From Agriotes lineatus (taxonomy: Eukaryota; Arthropoda; Insecta; Coleoptera; Elateridae), in NCBI GenBank assembly GCA_940337035.1, contig CALNHX010002811.1, positions 62,001-126,000 of the forward strand: DNA of 64,000 nucleotides. The letters are read 5' to 3'. Positions 1 through 12,300 of this stretch are shown here, piece after piece (within the stretch, counting starts at the first letter, position 1; every line of letters starts with the position of its first letter). The notes below the pieces were generated by a model, which was given only the letters and a program-made list of their open reading frames with translations, was not told the origin of the DNA and did not search any database. The position numbers were made by a program, and so were the translations under genes.

Positions 1-297
1 AGCAACAAATAGAATAGTGCAGAAGAATTTGTAACAGGGGTTGCCTAAGCGCCATATACAAATATCTGTAGGAATATGACCTAAATAAATTTAATTAGTA
101 GAATATGGGTAATTATTCGAAGAGTTGCTTACCAAACTGCTTGATAATTATAGGAAAATAATTAAAAATAAGATACAGCTAATTATACCTAGTTTAAAGC
201 TTGCAAAAATTGACAAAAGCCAACCATAAATATTCAAGTTCAGAAATTCAGCTAGCAGAAGTTCAATACTACGGGGGACACTCCAAAAATATCGTAA
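1..297 (-). repeat. Inverted LTR fragment of the long-LTR Gypsy family
   Basis: This stretch is the reverse complement of the first 300 bases of the LTR that starts at 4989, with a few percent divergence. Its outer end (CTCCAAAAATATCGTAA) stops two bases short of the LTR terminus at 297. The rest of this copy lies off the left edge. Because Jockey coding sequence begins directly at 298, I infer that a minus-strand Gypsy element inserted into the Jockey element. The missing terminal TG is odd and could be end trimming. Confidence 0.9.
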
Positions 298-1451
298 GAG
301 TTCCTTTGGGTTTCCGAATTGGAGGTATTCCTTGTAGGGATTGCTTCAATTTTCGCGTGACTTTCCATAGTGAATAATCCGATGTTTTAGTTGCGGATAG
401 GGTGGACAGATAATTTTGTATGGTTTGGTTTCTGTAATTTTGGAGCAGTGTTTTTAGCTTTCGTGTTGCATTGTTTAGCCTGCTTTTGTCGTTTGGAAAT
501 CTGGTGTTCTGCTAGATTCTCCGAAGTTTTACTTTTTCGGCTATTACTCTTTTTATTACCACGGGTAGCACATTTTGCGTATCGCTGATTTGTATTGTGG
601 GGGTTGAGTACCATGCCGCACTTTGTATGCTGTGATTTAGGTGCTCTAGTGCTCCATCAATTGTATCTGCGGTCTTGAGATGTATTTTTAGGTTTATATT
701 ATCGTTGATTAGTTCTCTAAACGTGTCCCAATCGGTCATTTTGTTATAGAGTCTTATTGGTCTTTGTATGAGGATTAACTATGAACTCAGAGTGACTATG
801 ATCGGGGAATGATCCGATGATAGATCAAGGCATTGTTCAATACTTAAGTAATTTTGTGCTATGTTTTTTGTAATGCAAAAGTCCAGCAAGTCCGGAACTT
901 TTCTTATATCCGTGGGTCAGTATGTAGGCTGTCTAGTGGTGAGGTAGTTAAGGTTGCTTGTGGTGAGTGACTTTAGTAGCTCGCGTCCTTTGGTGGTAGT
1001 TATTCTAGCACTCTATTCTTGGTGCTTCCATTGAAGTCCCCGCCTGCGATAAATCGTGCTCCGAGTGTGCTAAAGAACTGGGTGTAGTGTTCTGCTTTAA
1101 TATTATGCCTAGGTGGACTATATAGCGCTGTGATTGTGATCGATCCTAACCAGTCTTCTACAACCACACTTGTAGCCTGGATTTGCTCAGTAATATATTT
1201 ATCTGCTTGACAATGCTTAATTGAAATTATATATATATAATTACTGCCGCTCCCCCATGTGCCGTTCCGTCAGGGTGTTGTGTATCGTACATACTGAAAT
1301 TAGGTATTCTGAAGTAACTTCTATCTGTGAAATGGGTTTCAGAGATTAGAAGTATGTCTAATTCATGATTGATAATAAAGGTTCGTAGTTCTTGGATGTG
1401 GTTTGACAAGCCATTGGCGTTCCATTCTGCAATCTTAAGTGTTTGTACCAT
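298..1451 (-). pseudogene. Jockey-clade ORF2, endonuclease part, broken
   Basis: The minus strand starts with an AP-endonuclease domain: KIAEWNANG (metal-binding Asn), ISETHF (catalytic Glu), a GGDFN-type motif near 1045 and LSSDHSPI near 810 (catalytic Asp-His). The reading frame is destroyed by many stops between about 1230 and 740, then a linker-like region is open again at 739-512. The sequence stops at 298, where an inverted LTR begins, before the reverse transcriptase. The start ATG overlaps the ORF1 stop (TAATG). Known role of the family: nicking of target DNA and target-primed reverse transcription. This copy cannot encode the enzyme. Confidence 0.85.
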
Positions 1452-2447
1452 TAGTGCAGTTTAGCGACGATGGCTGTGAGGAGGTTTAACATTGTTTTGA
1501 TATTTTCAGCTAGTTCTATCATCATTTTTTCTAACTTCTCGATGTTGACGTGTGTGGTACGTTCTCTTGAGAGGAGAGTTGTGGTCCATTTGCTACAGTT
1601 TGGGCCAGTGTTCTGTCGTTATTGATTGGTAGCTGCGGCTGGGTAAAACTTGGTTGTGGTATGGGTATTTTGGGGCGTGCTCGTGGAAATTTTTTCTTCT
1701 TTAACTCTTGGTAAACCTGATACCCTTTATAGTTTTCTGGGTGTGAGTCATTACATAAAACGCATTTAGGTTCAGTTTCTTTTGTTTTAGTACACGTTTT
1801 TGTTGGATGGTTGGCTCCGCATTTCACACACCTGGCTTGATGTGTACAGAACCTCTTTGTGTGTCCATATCTTTGGCAAGTTACAAATTATGGAATTTCC
1901 TTTTTTTGGTGTGGTATCTCTATTATTATTTTTGTGTATAAAAGGTTATTGATTTTGTATATATCTTTGTTGTTTTCGCTGGGAGCTAAATCAAGGAAAA
2001 ACATAGAGAGTGGTTCCTTAGTAATTATATGCTTGGCATTGTAAATGTTTGTAACTTTGTGTCCTTGGCTTTGTATTTCGGCCTTTAGTTCATTTACATC
2101 AACCGCGTGATGGAGGTTTTTTATTACTACCCTGAAGCTACGTTCTTCCTTCAGCTGGTAAGTATGGAACTGAACTTTTAGTTCCAGTAGCCTTGTTGTT
2201 ATAGCTCTGTAGGTATCTGAATTTTTCGCCATGATTTTTACTTGTGTTTTTCCTACGATTTACAAATTGTATTTTTTATCAGCGATAGCTTTTAGTTCTG
2301 CTGTAAGAGAATTAATGTTTAATACATCCGAGATAAAAATTGGTGGAGGTTTTATAGTTCTGGTTGTATCAGACCCAGGGGCGGTGGGTATTGCAGGTGA
2401 TATTGCATCATCGGAGGCTGTGCGAAGGGTACGGAAAATTGTTGATT
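1450..2447 (-). pseudogene. Jockey-clade ORF1 (nucleic-acid-binding Gag-like), broken
   Basis: Read on the minus strand, the sequence gives a proline-rich N-terminal region, then the PRE_C2HC-type segment found in Jockey ORF1 proteins (FHTYQLKEERSFRVVIKN near 2150), then CCHC knuckles (CQRYGHTKRFC, RCVKCGANH, CVLCNDSH) and a basic stretch ending KKKKFPRARPK. Breaks are in-frame TAA codons at 1888-1890 and near 2256, and a frameshift near 1540 before the last 30 codons. The 5' end is lost around 2447. ORF1 normally coats the element RNA. The final TAA overlaps the ATG of ORF2. Confidence 0.87.
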
Positions 2448-2759
2448 AGCGCCAGCCATTAGGCTGACACTAGGTAATTATGTTAGAAATGCACTTTATT
2501 AGCGATTCTTTCGTAAATAGAAAATATGTATTTCCAATAGGCTATTTGGTTTGCACTTTATCGCGCGGAACAGACGCGACCGCAGGCACGTCCTTGCTTC
2601 ACGATATTCAGATGCTAACTATTATTAAAGGTGTTTGCCGATAAGTTAATCGAGTTAGGAGCATAATTTTTTACTGGCCTTACTGAGTTAACTACATTTC
2701 ACATGGATTTAGGAGAATACCTATGTTTACTTAGGTACTAGTCAGAAACAGTGCGTTTT
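2448..2759. other. Unassigned DNA between two non-LTR relics
   Basis: I see no coding sequence, RNA gene or repeat boundary here. A short GC-richer patch lies near 2570-2600. It may include the lost 5' end of the Jockey element or extensions of the older relic. Confidence 0.4.
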
Positions 2760-3480
2760 GAAGATTTTATCTCCGATCTATACAATTGTTTATAAGTTTT
2801 ATAATCTTGCAGCAATTCCCCCGTCGGAGTCTGATTATAACGGAGCCTTAAATACTGCAGGCGATTTGTCATTTTTTGTAACTTATCGTTAAACCAGTTG
2901 CGATTTTGCTTGTATGATAGATTTAGGTTTTTTTCAGGAAACGCAGAACGTATTGATGGCTATAAGTAACGATTATTGATAAATGACCAGTCTGTATTTT
3001 CTAGGTCATTGTATAAACTGAACCATCCGCTTTGGCTGATAGGCTGATATTTTACTATCGTGTCTGGGACATCTTGACCTTTTACATATTTTGCTACGAC
3101 ACATTGTTATGGTTTTGATTTCTTTTGTTTTACTAAATTTTACTGACATTTTTTTTCACGTGTGCTTTTTTTTATTGTTACACGTAGACCAAAAGAGTTG
3201 ATTAAATTACAAAAAATTGTTTTATGGCATTAGTTATAATTAAATCTAATATTGAAATCGCCGATTATAATTATTTTCTTAATTGTTTCAGTAACAATAT
3301 ACAAGAGTTATTCGAATATTAGCACCAATTTTTCGAAGTCGTCGCTGGGTGCGCAATACATATTGGCAATTTTTAAGATTAAGCAATTCCAGAGATCCAT
3401 GCTAACCATTTAATAGGAAATGCAAATTCTTTTTCGTCATATCTTAGAACGATCTAGCTAGGGATTATGGCCCAGGTAAT
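2760..3480 (-). pseudogene. Old non-LTR retrotransposon relic: endonuclease and linker
   Basis: The minus strand shows eroded but readable pieces in the right order: an LKIANMYCAPSDDFEK-like stretch (about 3390-3340), KKIIIIGDFNI (about 3270-3240; the metal-binding IIIGDFN motif of AP endonucleases), then NLINSFGLRVTIK (about 3215-3180). Further along, near 2905-2760, it reads WFNDKLQKMTNRLQYL and KTYKQLYRSEIKS, typical of the endonuclease-RT linker. Several stops and frame changes separate the pieces, so it is far older than the neighbouring Jockey copy. Clade is uncertain; a CR1/Jockey-superfamily element fits best. Confidence 0.7.
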
Positions 3481-4984
3481 GTTATATTTTGGTCAAGTCA
3501 AACTAAGAGGCTTTTCAATGAGCCGTTCTATGCGAGGGGCGGTTGACCTCAACGGGAATCCAAGGCCGGATTTCAGAAATTTAAGATGTTTATTCAAAAC
3601 ATTTGCAGCTGACGTCAGTTAGTTTACAGAAACCCTTTACAAAGATATAGGAAGCCGTATAAATTCACAAATCGTAGGAATCAGATTTTTCAGTACAAAT
3701 GATCTATTATAATAATAAACAAAACAAAGTGTAAGCCGATAAAAAGGAATCCACATCGTTTATCGTTTGTTGTCAGTTGGCTTTTAATAGCTGCCTAATA
3801 ACCTTTTGGTGATAATAAGAAACTGAGTTATTTATTTAATTTTTGCGATTAGAATTACAAAGAAATATACAAGCAACGAAATAAAATAAAACCACGATAA
3901 AAAGAAATAATTGCTATATTTCAAAGCAATGATTGCTTGATGCAAACGTATCAGGAAATATGTACTTATTTCTAAAATCGGCTTATTTTCAATGTAATGG
4001 CTAAGAGACAATGGGAAATGTTGTCTACCTGTGTTTTGTAACCCAAGTTATTATCTTTCGAAGGGTGTGTTAACCTTGGCAACATCGCACGTCAGTTTGA
4101 AGGAACGGATTCTAGAATCATGGTTCTGCTCTGAGATCGTCAAATTTCCTGAGCTATGTTTAACTGGGATCCCTACCGTCAGAGGGTTAAGACCTGGTAG
4201 CCTAGTGAACGGGAGTTTTTAAGCTATACGCTAATACTGCCCAGCGCCGAGTCTCTTCTAATTATATGCTCTTTGGTATTAGGTATTATAGTGGCTCTCA
4301 ACCGAATAAGAAATGCTAAGAAATAATATATACTTAGGATGGATTTTAGGTAGATGGTCTTTTAGAAGCAATTACAGCTTCAAGAATATTTAGGTTACAG
4401 AAATATCGCTGTAAATTCAGAATTTCATTTAACACAATAGAAAAAAAATCAGTGGGAACAATTACTGGCTCGAATATTTGCGAATTTTACCTCGAGCGAT
4501 AGAAAACTTTCAGATAGAGAAATTCGAGAAAGATATGAAAACAGTTTCTAGGATAAAATGCAATTTTGACATAAAAATTCCTTCAAAAATGTAAGACAAG
4601 AAGTATAAATATCCGACTGTAATTGTTATTCTTCTCACTGAAATAACAGAAATTTATGTAATTTTAAGAAAATTTGGCTTTATGATAACGTGGTGTTTAG
4701 TGATAGTCAAGTTTACGTGATGGTTTCGCACATATTTTTAAGTCTTGTTCCGGTATAATCGGAATTTTACGACAAAACCCGCACTTACAGCAAAACGGTT
4801 TGCGTTGGGAGGCAGCCGTAATAAACCCTCGATCTTCCGTAGCTAACTCGCCGGGAAGGTAGGGTTCACATTGCTCGTGAAGTCCGAACATGTCTTAGGA
4901 CAGTGTCCATTTCCATGACTGACAAGGCTCCCCCGTGGAAATTCAACCCGTAGGTGTTTGGATCTACTTCGTCCACGCTCGAAG
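3481..4984. other. Unassigned AT-rich DNA
   Basis: About 1.5 kb without a recognisable gene. Only short open frames exist: 4031-4222 on the plus strand and 4697-4891 on the minus strand. The latter is Cys-rich (CCKCGFC) but matches no family I know. I see no TIRs or RNA gene. Confidence 0.4.
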
Positions 4985-4988
4985 CAGT
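4985..4988. repeat. Target-site duplication CAGT, left copy
   Basis: CAGT directly precedes the LTR start and is repeated directly after the other LTR at 15673-15676. A 4-bp duplication is usual for Ty3/Gypsy integrases. Confidence 0.9.
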
Positions 4989-7517
4989 TGTTACGATACT
5001 TTTGGAGTGTCCCCCGTAGTATTGAACTTTTGGCTAGCTGAATTTTGAACTTGAATATTTATGGTTGGCTTTTGTCAATTTTTGCATGCTTTAAACTAGG
5101 CATAATTAGCTGTATCTTATTTTTAATTATTTTCCTGTAATTATCAAGCAGTTTGGTAAGCAACTCCTCGAATAATTACCCATATTCTACTAATTAAATT
5201 TATTTTGGTCATATTCCTACAGATATTTGTATATGGCGCTTAGGCAACCCCTGTTACAAATTCTTCTGCACTATTCTATTTGTTGCTAGATAAAGGATAT
5301 CACTTCTTGCAGCCAAATTTTTCAGGCTGTTTTTTTCGCATCTTCTGGCCCAAAAATTTTGGAAAGTTTTGATAACTGGTAGCTGGTGGATTTTTGAGGT
5401 CTTTCCCATTTTAAACTTGGTGCAGGCTGCTAGTGCCTCGGCCGTGTGCTTAAATTTTTGAGCTAATTAGTATAGCTCGGCTCCGTTTTGATTTTTCGGA
5501 GGATCTGAAAAAGCACATGTGCCCTTAAAACGTTCGTATTTGATTTGGTTATACGTACGTCCTTCGCAACTGCGGATTCGTCTGAGGCCAGCATTGCTTC
5601 TGCCCTTTCTTCTGGCTCAATTCCAGCGTGAGGTAAGATAAGGCCAGTTTCTTCTTATTCGGGACTTATTTGGGCGTTTGTGCGTTATAGCCATTTGCTG
5701 TGGGTTTCCGTTCCCTGTGGGATTCGATTTGCTGTGGATTTCGATTTACTGTGGACTTGGATTTATTGTGGGATGCCATTTCCTGTCGGCTACGTCCTTG
5801 GGAGAGTTCGGACGCTTCCTGCGAGAGGTTGAACTCCCCCCTGAAGAGGCTTAGCACTCCTTGTTCAGCTGCACTCTGCGGGCATCCATACCGTGGATTT
5901 GGGCCCCTGTAACCATCGAATTGTCAAGGAGCTCTACAAATTCCCTGGTAGCTACGCTGGAGGGGTAGCACTGCACTCACCTGTGATACAATCACCGCCT
6001 CCTAGGTCCGCTGGGCCTCTCGCTGTGTCTGCCGAAACCTCCATTGCTTCTGCCGTCCTCGGCCGCCCCCGCACGCCACAGGTTAGAAGCCGACATGTTT
6101 TTACTACAGGCAAGAATCTGATATAGCTATTTGCGCCTGGTGTATTTTATAGTTAGTTAATAGTATCTCGTCTCGTTAATAGTTAGGACATGTGCGATAA
6201 TTTTTGGCATAGCAACGCTTCGTCTAGTTAAGTTATTAGTGCATGCTTTCGTATAGATCTGATGCGTTATTATAATAGGGCTTTTGCAAATTTCGAGCAT
6301 CCATTTTGTGCATTTGAGTGAGCCTTATCGAATCATTAATCGAGCTTCCCTGACTTTGTGAAGGCAGCTCTGCGGTTTGTTCAATATACAGATATTTATA
6401 TTCATTTCGCCGGCCGCCGCGCCCCATCGAGCTCCCCTGCAAATCGTATGTTAGATCTTTCGTTTAATTACTTCAGATTTAGGGTTGTACTTACGGCTCG
6501 TTGTCTGCGGTTTGTTTAGTATACAGTTAATTATATTTATTTTCGTCGCCATTTGCTGTCAGCCGTCTGAAGTTTGCCGCGTCGTTTCGATGTTGATAGT
6601 GGCTAGAGTAGCGACATCGGTAGTCGATTGCTTCTGCAGTTTCAGTTCATGACTGATTAATCTCGGGTTAGTAGCGATTGCGTCATAAGGCCCGCCGCCG
6701 GTAGAATAATTGTCAATTCCGCGTTATTGTACTTTATTTGCGAGTCTTTACGTAGGTACAAGTTTGCCGAAGGTTTATTCAAGCGATTGCTTTAGCGTTC
6801 ATTTATACACCTGATGTATTTCCATTAAGAAAACCGCTCTGTGACTATATGGCCATAAACCCTCGTAGTTTTGACATTCGAAATTTTGGATTAATTACTT
6901 AGAATCTTTCTGAGCTGATATTCGGGGTTTCGCATTAGCTGAGCGCTTGCATAACCTGGCCGTGCTATATCCTGCCTCACAGGGGTTAATTTATTTTTTT
7001 TTAATTTAATATTCGATACGCTTCCTTTAAACCTCGCGTTATTTTATTTTATGCTCGAAATGTTTTAGTGCGTTAGCCTATTCATATATATCAATAGCCC
7101 CCTTTATTGTCTTTTTTTTTGTACTTATATTTAGTTTATATTTTTGAAAATCTAGTATTGTCGATGATTAGCAATATTTTTTTTTGATCTATACTTATAT
7201 GTTTGCGGGTTTGCTATGCACTATAGTACGCACCAATCTATTTAAAATAAAGCTGTGATCTATTCATTGGTTGTTGGTTTGTTTATTTTTGACTTGCTGG
7301 TTTTTATCCTCGACCTTGTGTAAGGTCCGGCACAAGGAATTGGATCGGAGTTTAGGACCTAACGCCCACTCCTTTTTTTTGTATTCTCTTTCAGCATAGC
7401 TGGAACCCTGCGACCCTCGCGGCGAGCTAGCCCAATTAGGCCGATAGTTACCAGCCGGCAAAATAACTAGTATAACTTTCGCCAAAAGGTAAGGCCGACC
7501 GTCTATCTTCCCTGACA
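4989..7517 (+). repeat. 5' LTR (2,529 bp) of the Gypsy element
   Basis: It is direct-repeat identical over most of its length to 13213-15672. A polyadenylation signal AATAAA lies at about 7246. It keeps two segments the other LTR has lost: about 24 bp near 5570 and about 47 bp near 6100, both bordered by short direct repeats. Short open frames inside it look like chance frames. Confidence 0.93.
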
Positions 7518-7526
7518 AGAAGATCT

Positions 7527-7547
7527 TGACGCCCAACGCTTTGGGGC
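7527..7547 (+). other. Primer-binding site, tRNA-Lys-like
   Basis: Nine bases after the LTR the sequence reads TGACGCCCAACG...GGGGC. This resembles the complement of the 3' end of a tRNA-Lys (TGGCGCCCAACG) with one mismatch and a short insertion. Position and resemblance support a primer site; the spacing of nine bases is longer than usual. Confidence 0.55.
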
Positions 7548-7813
7548 CTTGAAAGGATTTTTGACTACGTCGTTATTAGGGTACTTGGTGGTACTATAGT
7601 GCAAATCGAACTGTTAGGGTGTTAGAATTTATTATTGGCTAGGTGATTTACATTTGGTATTGTTTATTGTCGATACTTGTTGGGTATTTACAATTGATTA
7701 TTGCTAGTTATAGGTTTGTTTATTGCATGCTTAATTACAGGTTCTTCCGTGGATAGTTATAAGTCTAGCTTAAATAAGTTTTTGTGATCATCTTGTCCTG
7801 TTGGAACAGCAAG

Positions 7814-9370
7814 ATGGTATTTAGATTAGATGTTAATCGTTTGCTCGTCGATGAGCTCGATTATGAGCTTCGAGTTAGAGACATTGCCATTCAGGGCAAC
7901 GTCCAAGACAAACGTAAATTACTCCGTGCTCGTATGAAGATAGATCTTCTTATGAATGTCACTTTCACTCCCGTGTCTTTCGACGCTACTGAAGAACTTG
8001 CGATCTGTGAAGACAAACTTTCTATTTTAGCTGCCGAAATTGATAGTTGCACCTCTAGGAACCTGGACAATGATGCCCAACGATTAGGTACTCGCCTTGT
8101 TCATGTTCAAGGTCGGTGAGGTCATATTATAGCAGAACCAGATTCCACTTCTAGGTTGGAGTCCTTGAAGGATAGATGCGAACAATTAATTGCCGCCTTG
8201 GAAGCGAAACTTCAGCTTCACGTCGATACCCAAGCTCGCAACGACACAACAGCTGCACCGAGTGATTCAAGCTCGGAGGATGGTTCGTTAGTTTTGTCTT
8301 CGGAAGCCCAAATTCGCCCCCATAGCTCTGCTGTCGCTACGTCTCAGGAAGATGCTGCCTTGCCTGTTCGTTCGACTGCTAATTCGGTTACGTGGAGTCA
8401 CCCTTTGTCCACTTCACAGTTCTTTGCCCCTCAGCCTATTCCTAGTAGCTCAGCCATGCAGCCTGGCATATACTTAGATTATCCGCCCTTTGCTGATGCT
8501 GTCAATCGTCGTTCTTCTGCTGCCGAAGATGTCAACCAGCCTGCGTCGCATAGACACACTTCAGCCAATTATTTAGCCATCAATAAGTGGAGGATCACCT
8601 TCGATGGAGGAAATGGCTTAACTAGCTTTTTAGAAGAAATTGAAGAAACTCGCATAGCTCGAAACGTATCCAAGGATCAACTTTTTGCTGCTGCCATCGA
8701 ATTGTTCACTGGCAACGCTCGAATTTGGTTTCGTTCCATTCGCAACACCATTCGTTCTTGGGACGATTTGATCATCGCTTTGAAAGCCGCTTTCCTGCCT
8801 TGTGATTATGAAATCAGCTTATGGGATGAGATCCGTAGTAGAACCCAAGGACCCGATGAGCCCGTGACGGTCTATGTTGCTATTATGGAGAACCTTTTTA
8901 GTCGCCTTTCTCGTTTACCTGTAGAAATGGAGCGCATAGAGATTATGCGTAGGAACTTGCAACCATACTTACAGGCTCAACTGGCTCTCTACTCCCCAAC
9001 GAGTATCGCTCAGCTTAGACAACTTGGAAAATTAATTGAAGATGCTAAGGTGCGATCTTCAAGGTTTAAGAATCCACCTCCGCCTTATCAGGCTCTCGAA
9101 CCCGATTTGGCTTATCAGAAGCCCCGTTTTGGAGCTAGAGCTGCTGCCATTGAGGAAACTAGTTCCACTCCTAGTCCCTCTGCCGAAGGACAAGTCTGCG
9201 ATGTTACAGCCGCTCGACCCTATGGTGTGTGCTGGAACTGTGGGAAGCCCGACCATCGCGTAGCTCAGTGTCCATCGCCACGCAAATTGAAGTGTTATCG
9301 CTGCGGTAAAGCTGACGTCACAATTCGTACCTGCCCTTCCTGTTCGGGAAACGGGAACGGAAGGCGTTAA
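7814..9370 (+). pseudogene. gag: Gypsy gag with one in-frame stop
   Basis: I chose the ATG at 7814 because Gypsy Gag-like sequence (MVFRLDVNRLLVDELDYEL) begins there; an in-frame ATG at 7784 is possible. One frame runs to TAA at 9368-9370, broken only by TGA at 8117-8119. A central matrix/capsid-like helical region (about 8590-9060) precedes a basic, proline-containing linker and the nucleocapsid. The first knuckle, CWNCGKPDHRVAQC, is a proper CCHC; the second, CYRCGKADVTIRTC, has Val where His is expected. Gag forms the particle that packages element RNA. The last 55 bases overlap the pol frame. Confidence 0.92.
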
Positions 9371-12300
9371 GAGGCCGATTAGCGTCTTCTTCCGCCACCA
9401 TTTTTGAGGCCAATGTCGTCTCCCAATCTCGAGAAACGGATCACATACCTACTGGACATCGTATTCTGCTCGATTTCATCTTAAGTCACGCCAGTGAAGA
9501 TGAGAGGCCCTATCTTCGAGTCTCTATTTATGGCAAGGATCTACTTGGCTTGTTGGACTCCGGCGCGAGCCGTACCATTTTAGGTCACCAAGGATGGGAA
9601 GCATTGAAGGACGTCTGCAAATTAAGCTCTGCTAAATCTACCACCTGCAGCGTCGCCAACGGTGAGAAATGCCATAGTATAGGTACACTTACCGCCCCCA
9701 TCGTACTGAGAGATCGCGTGAGAACTTTCGAAGTCCTGGTTATTCCTTCACTCCCACATACATTAATTTTGGGCACCGACTTCTGGAAGAGGATGGCCCT
9801 TGTGCCAGATCTTCGCCATGGGCAATGGACCTTCTCCAAAGCATCGGCTGACGAGCAAATCACAGCAATCCGTTCGACTGAACACCTCACGAACGACGAA
9901 CAAGCTGTGCTCGATCAGACTATCAGCGAAGCTTTTTCCTTGATAGGAGATGGTGTAGGATGCACCCATTTAGTGGAACACGTAATCAAGACGGATGCTG
10001 AACCAATTAAGCAGCGCTATTATCCAATCTCGCCTGCTTTGCAAAAGCACGTGAATGAAGAGCTCGACGATATGTTAGAAAAGGGCATTGTGGAACCCTC
10101 AACATCGGCATGGTCATCGCCCATCGTTATGATAAAGAAGAAGGATGGTTCTTACCGCTTCTGCGTAGACTATCGGAAGCTCAACAAGGTGAGCCAACCT
10201 GATGCCTATCCACTTCCGTACATCAGCAACATCTTGGACAAGTTACGTGATGCACAGTACCTGACCACGTTGGATGTCAAGTCAGCTTACTTTCAGGTGC
10301 CGGTTTCTGTCGCTAGCCGTCCGCTAACTGCCTTCACTGTCCCTAATCGTGGGTTGTACCAATTTTGTCGCCTCCCGTTCGGCCTTCATACCGCCCGGCG
10401 ACTTGGCAACGTCTTATCGACCGAGTTATTGGTGCCGACCTAGAACCTTACGCCTTCACATACTTGGATGACGTTATTATCTGCACTCCTACCTTCGAAA
10501 AACACCTGGAGGTCTTGAAGGAAGTCATATCTAGGATCGCCAAGGCCGGCCTAACTTTGAACCGGGAAAAATGTCATTTTTGCAAGCCCGAACTGAAGTA
10601 CCTGGGGTACGTCGTGAACTCCAAAGGTCTACTCGTCGACCCGGAAAAGGTCGAAGCAATTTTGAACATCCCTAACCCCAAGACGGTACCAGAGGTTAGA
10701 AGGATATTGGGAATGGCATCGTGGTATCGGCGCTTTGTGCCTAACTTTTCTTCAGTTGTGTCACCTATGACCCGCCTGCTTCGCAAGAACCAGAAGTTTG
10801 ACTGGTCTGAGGAATGTCAAACCGCATTTGACACCATTAAAGACTGCCTCGTCTCGGCCCCTGTGCTCTCTTGCCCAGATTTCAGTCGGCCCTTCACTAT
10901 CCAGACGGACGCCTCTGGCTATGGACTCTGAGCCGTCTTGTCCCAGACATATCCTGAGGGAGAGAAGGTCGTCTGCTATATAAGCCGTTCGCTCACGAAG
11001 AATGAGCGGAAGTTCAGCACAACGGAACGTGAATGTCTCGCGGTACTCTTCGCCATCGAAAAACTTCGTCCGTACATCGAGGGAACTAAGTTCGACGTCG
11101 TGACCGACCACTACGCTCTCAAGTGGTTGCATAATACTAAAGACCCCATAGGACGCATTGCGCGTTGGGCCATACGCCTACAACAATACAATTTTAACGT
11201 CATACATCGCAAGGGCAAAGACAATGTCGTACCTGATGCTCTATCTAGGTCCGTACCTATTATCGATGAAGTAATCGAGGACGATGATGTTCGAGATCGC
11301 TGGTATGCTCGGATGCGCCTAAAAGTCCGAAACGATCCACAGCACTACCCTGCTTGGCGCGAGTCGAATTCGCAACTCTACAAACATGTTAGGAGCCCGT
11401 ATCCAGAACCCATGCAGGCCAATGAAGATTGGAAGATAGTTCTACCTAAGGACAAACGTTCAGCAGTACTTAGACGTAATCATGACGATCCTACCTCAGG
11501 ACATCTTGGCGTTTCGAAAACCTTAGGTCGTATAGCTCAGAGGTACTACTGGCCCAAGATGCGAACGGACGTTCTGCGCTACATTCGCAACTGCAAGGTG
11601 TGTTCCGGCACTAAGCCTGACCAACGACCACCCGCTGGACATATGGGAGGTCACACAAACATCTCGAAGCCCTGGGAGGTCATCTGTATGGACCTCATAG
11701 GACCTCTACCTCGTTCTTCTCGGGGATATCAGTATATACTTGTAGTGGCTGATTGCTTCACTAAACTTCCTCTTGTATTTCCCCTTCGTAAGGCTACGGC
11801 CGCCGCAGTCGTACGTCACGTTGAAGAAAACGTGTTTTTATTGTTTGGCGCTCCGAAGAGAATTATCTGCGACAATGGTGTCCAGTTCAAGAGTCGCGAA
11901 TTTACTGCCTTGGCTAGGAACTATGGCTGCAGAATAGCGTTTACAGCGTTGTATCACCCTCAGGCAAACCCAACGGAACGCATCAATCGTGTTCTGAAAA
12001 CAATGCTTACAGCGTACGTGTCCGACAAACAACGTGAGTGGGATAAATACTTACAACAAGACGCCTGTACCATAAGAACCTCCAAGCATGATGTCACTGG
12101 TCATAGCCCCTACTTTTTGAATTTTGGCCGAGAAATTACACTCGACGGGAATCCTGAAGAAAGACCTGAAGATGAAGGTCCCGAACTTCGTGTCATAAGG
12201 GATGAAAACCCCAACATAAGAGCCCAAGCGCTGCAACGATTGTACAAAGAAGTAAAAGTTCGTCTTGCTAGGGCCTACGATCGTTCGAAGGTATACTACA

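Noticed and set aside
5666..6442. Several open frames inside the 5' LTR, repeated in the 3' LTR, as possible LTR-encoded genes
   Set aside because: They occur in both LTRs only because the LTRs are copies; composition is biased and no domain or start context supports them.
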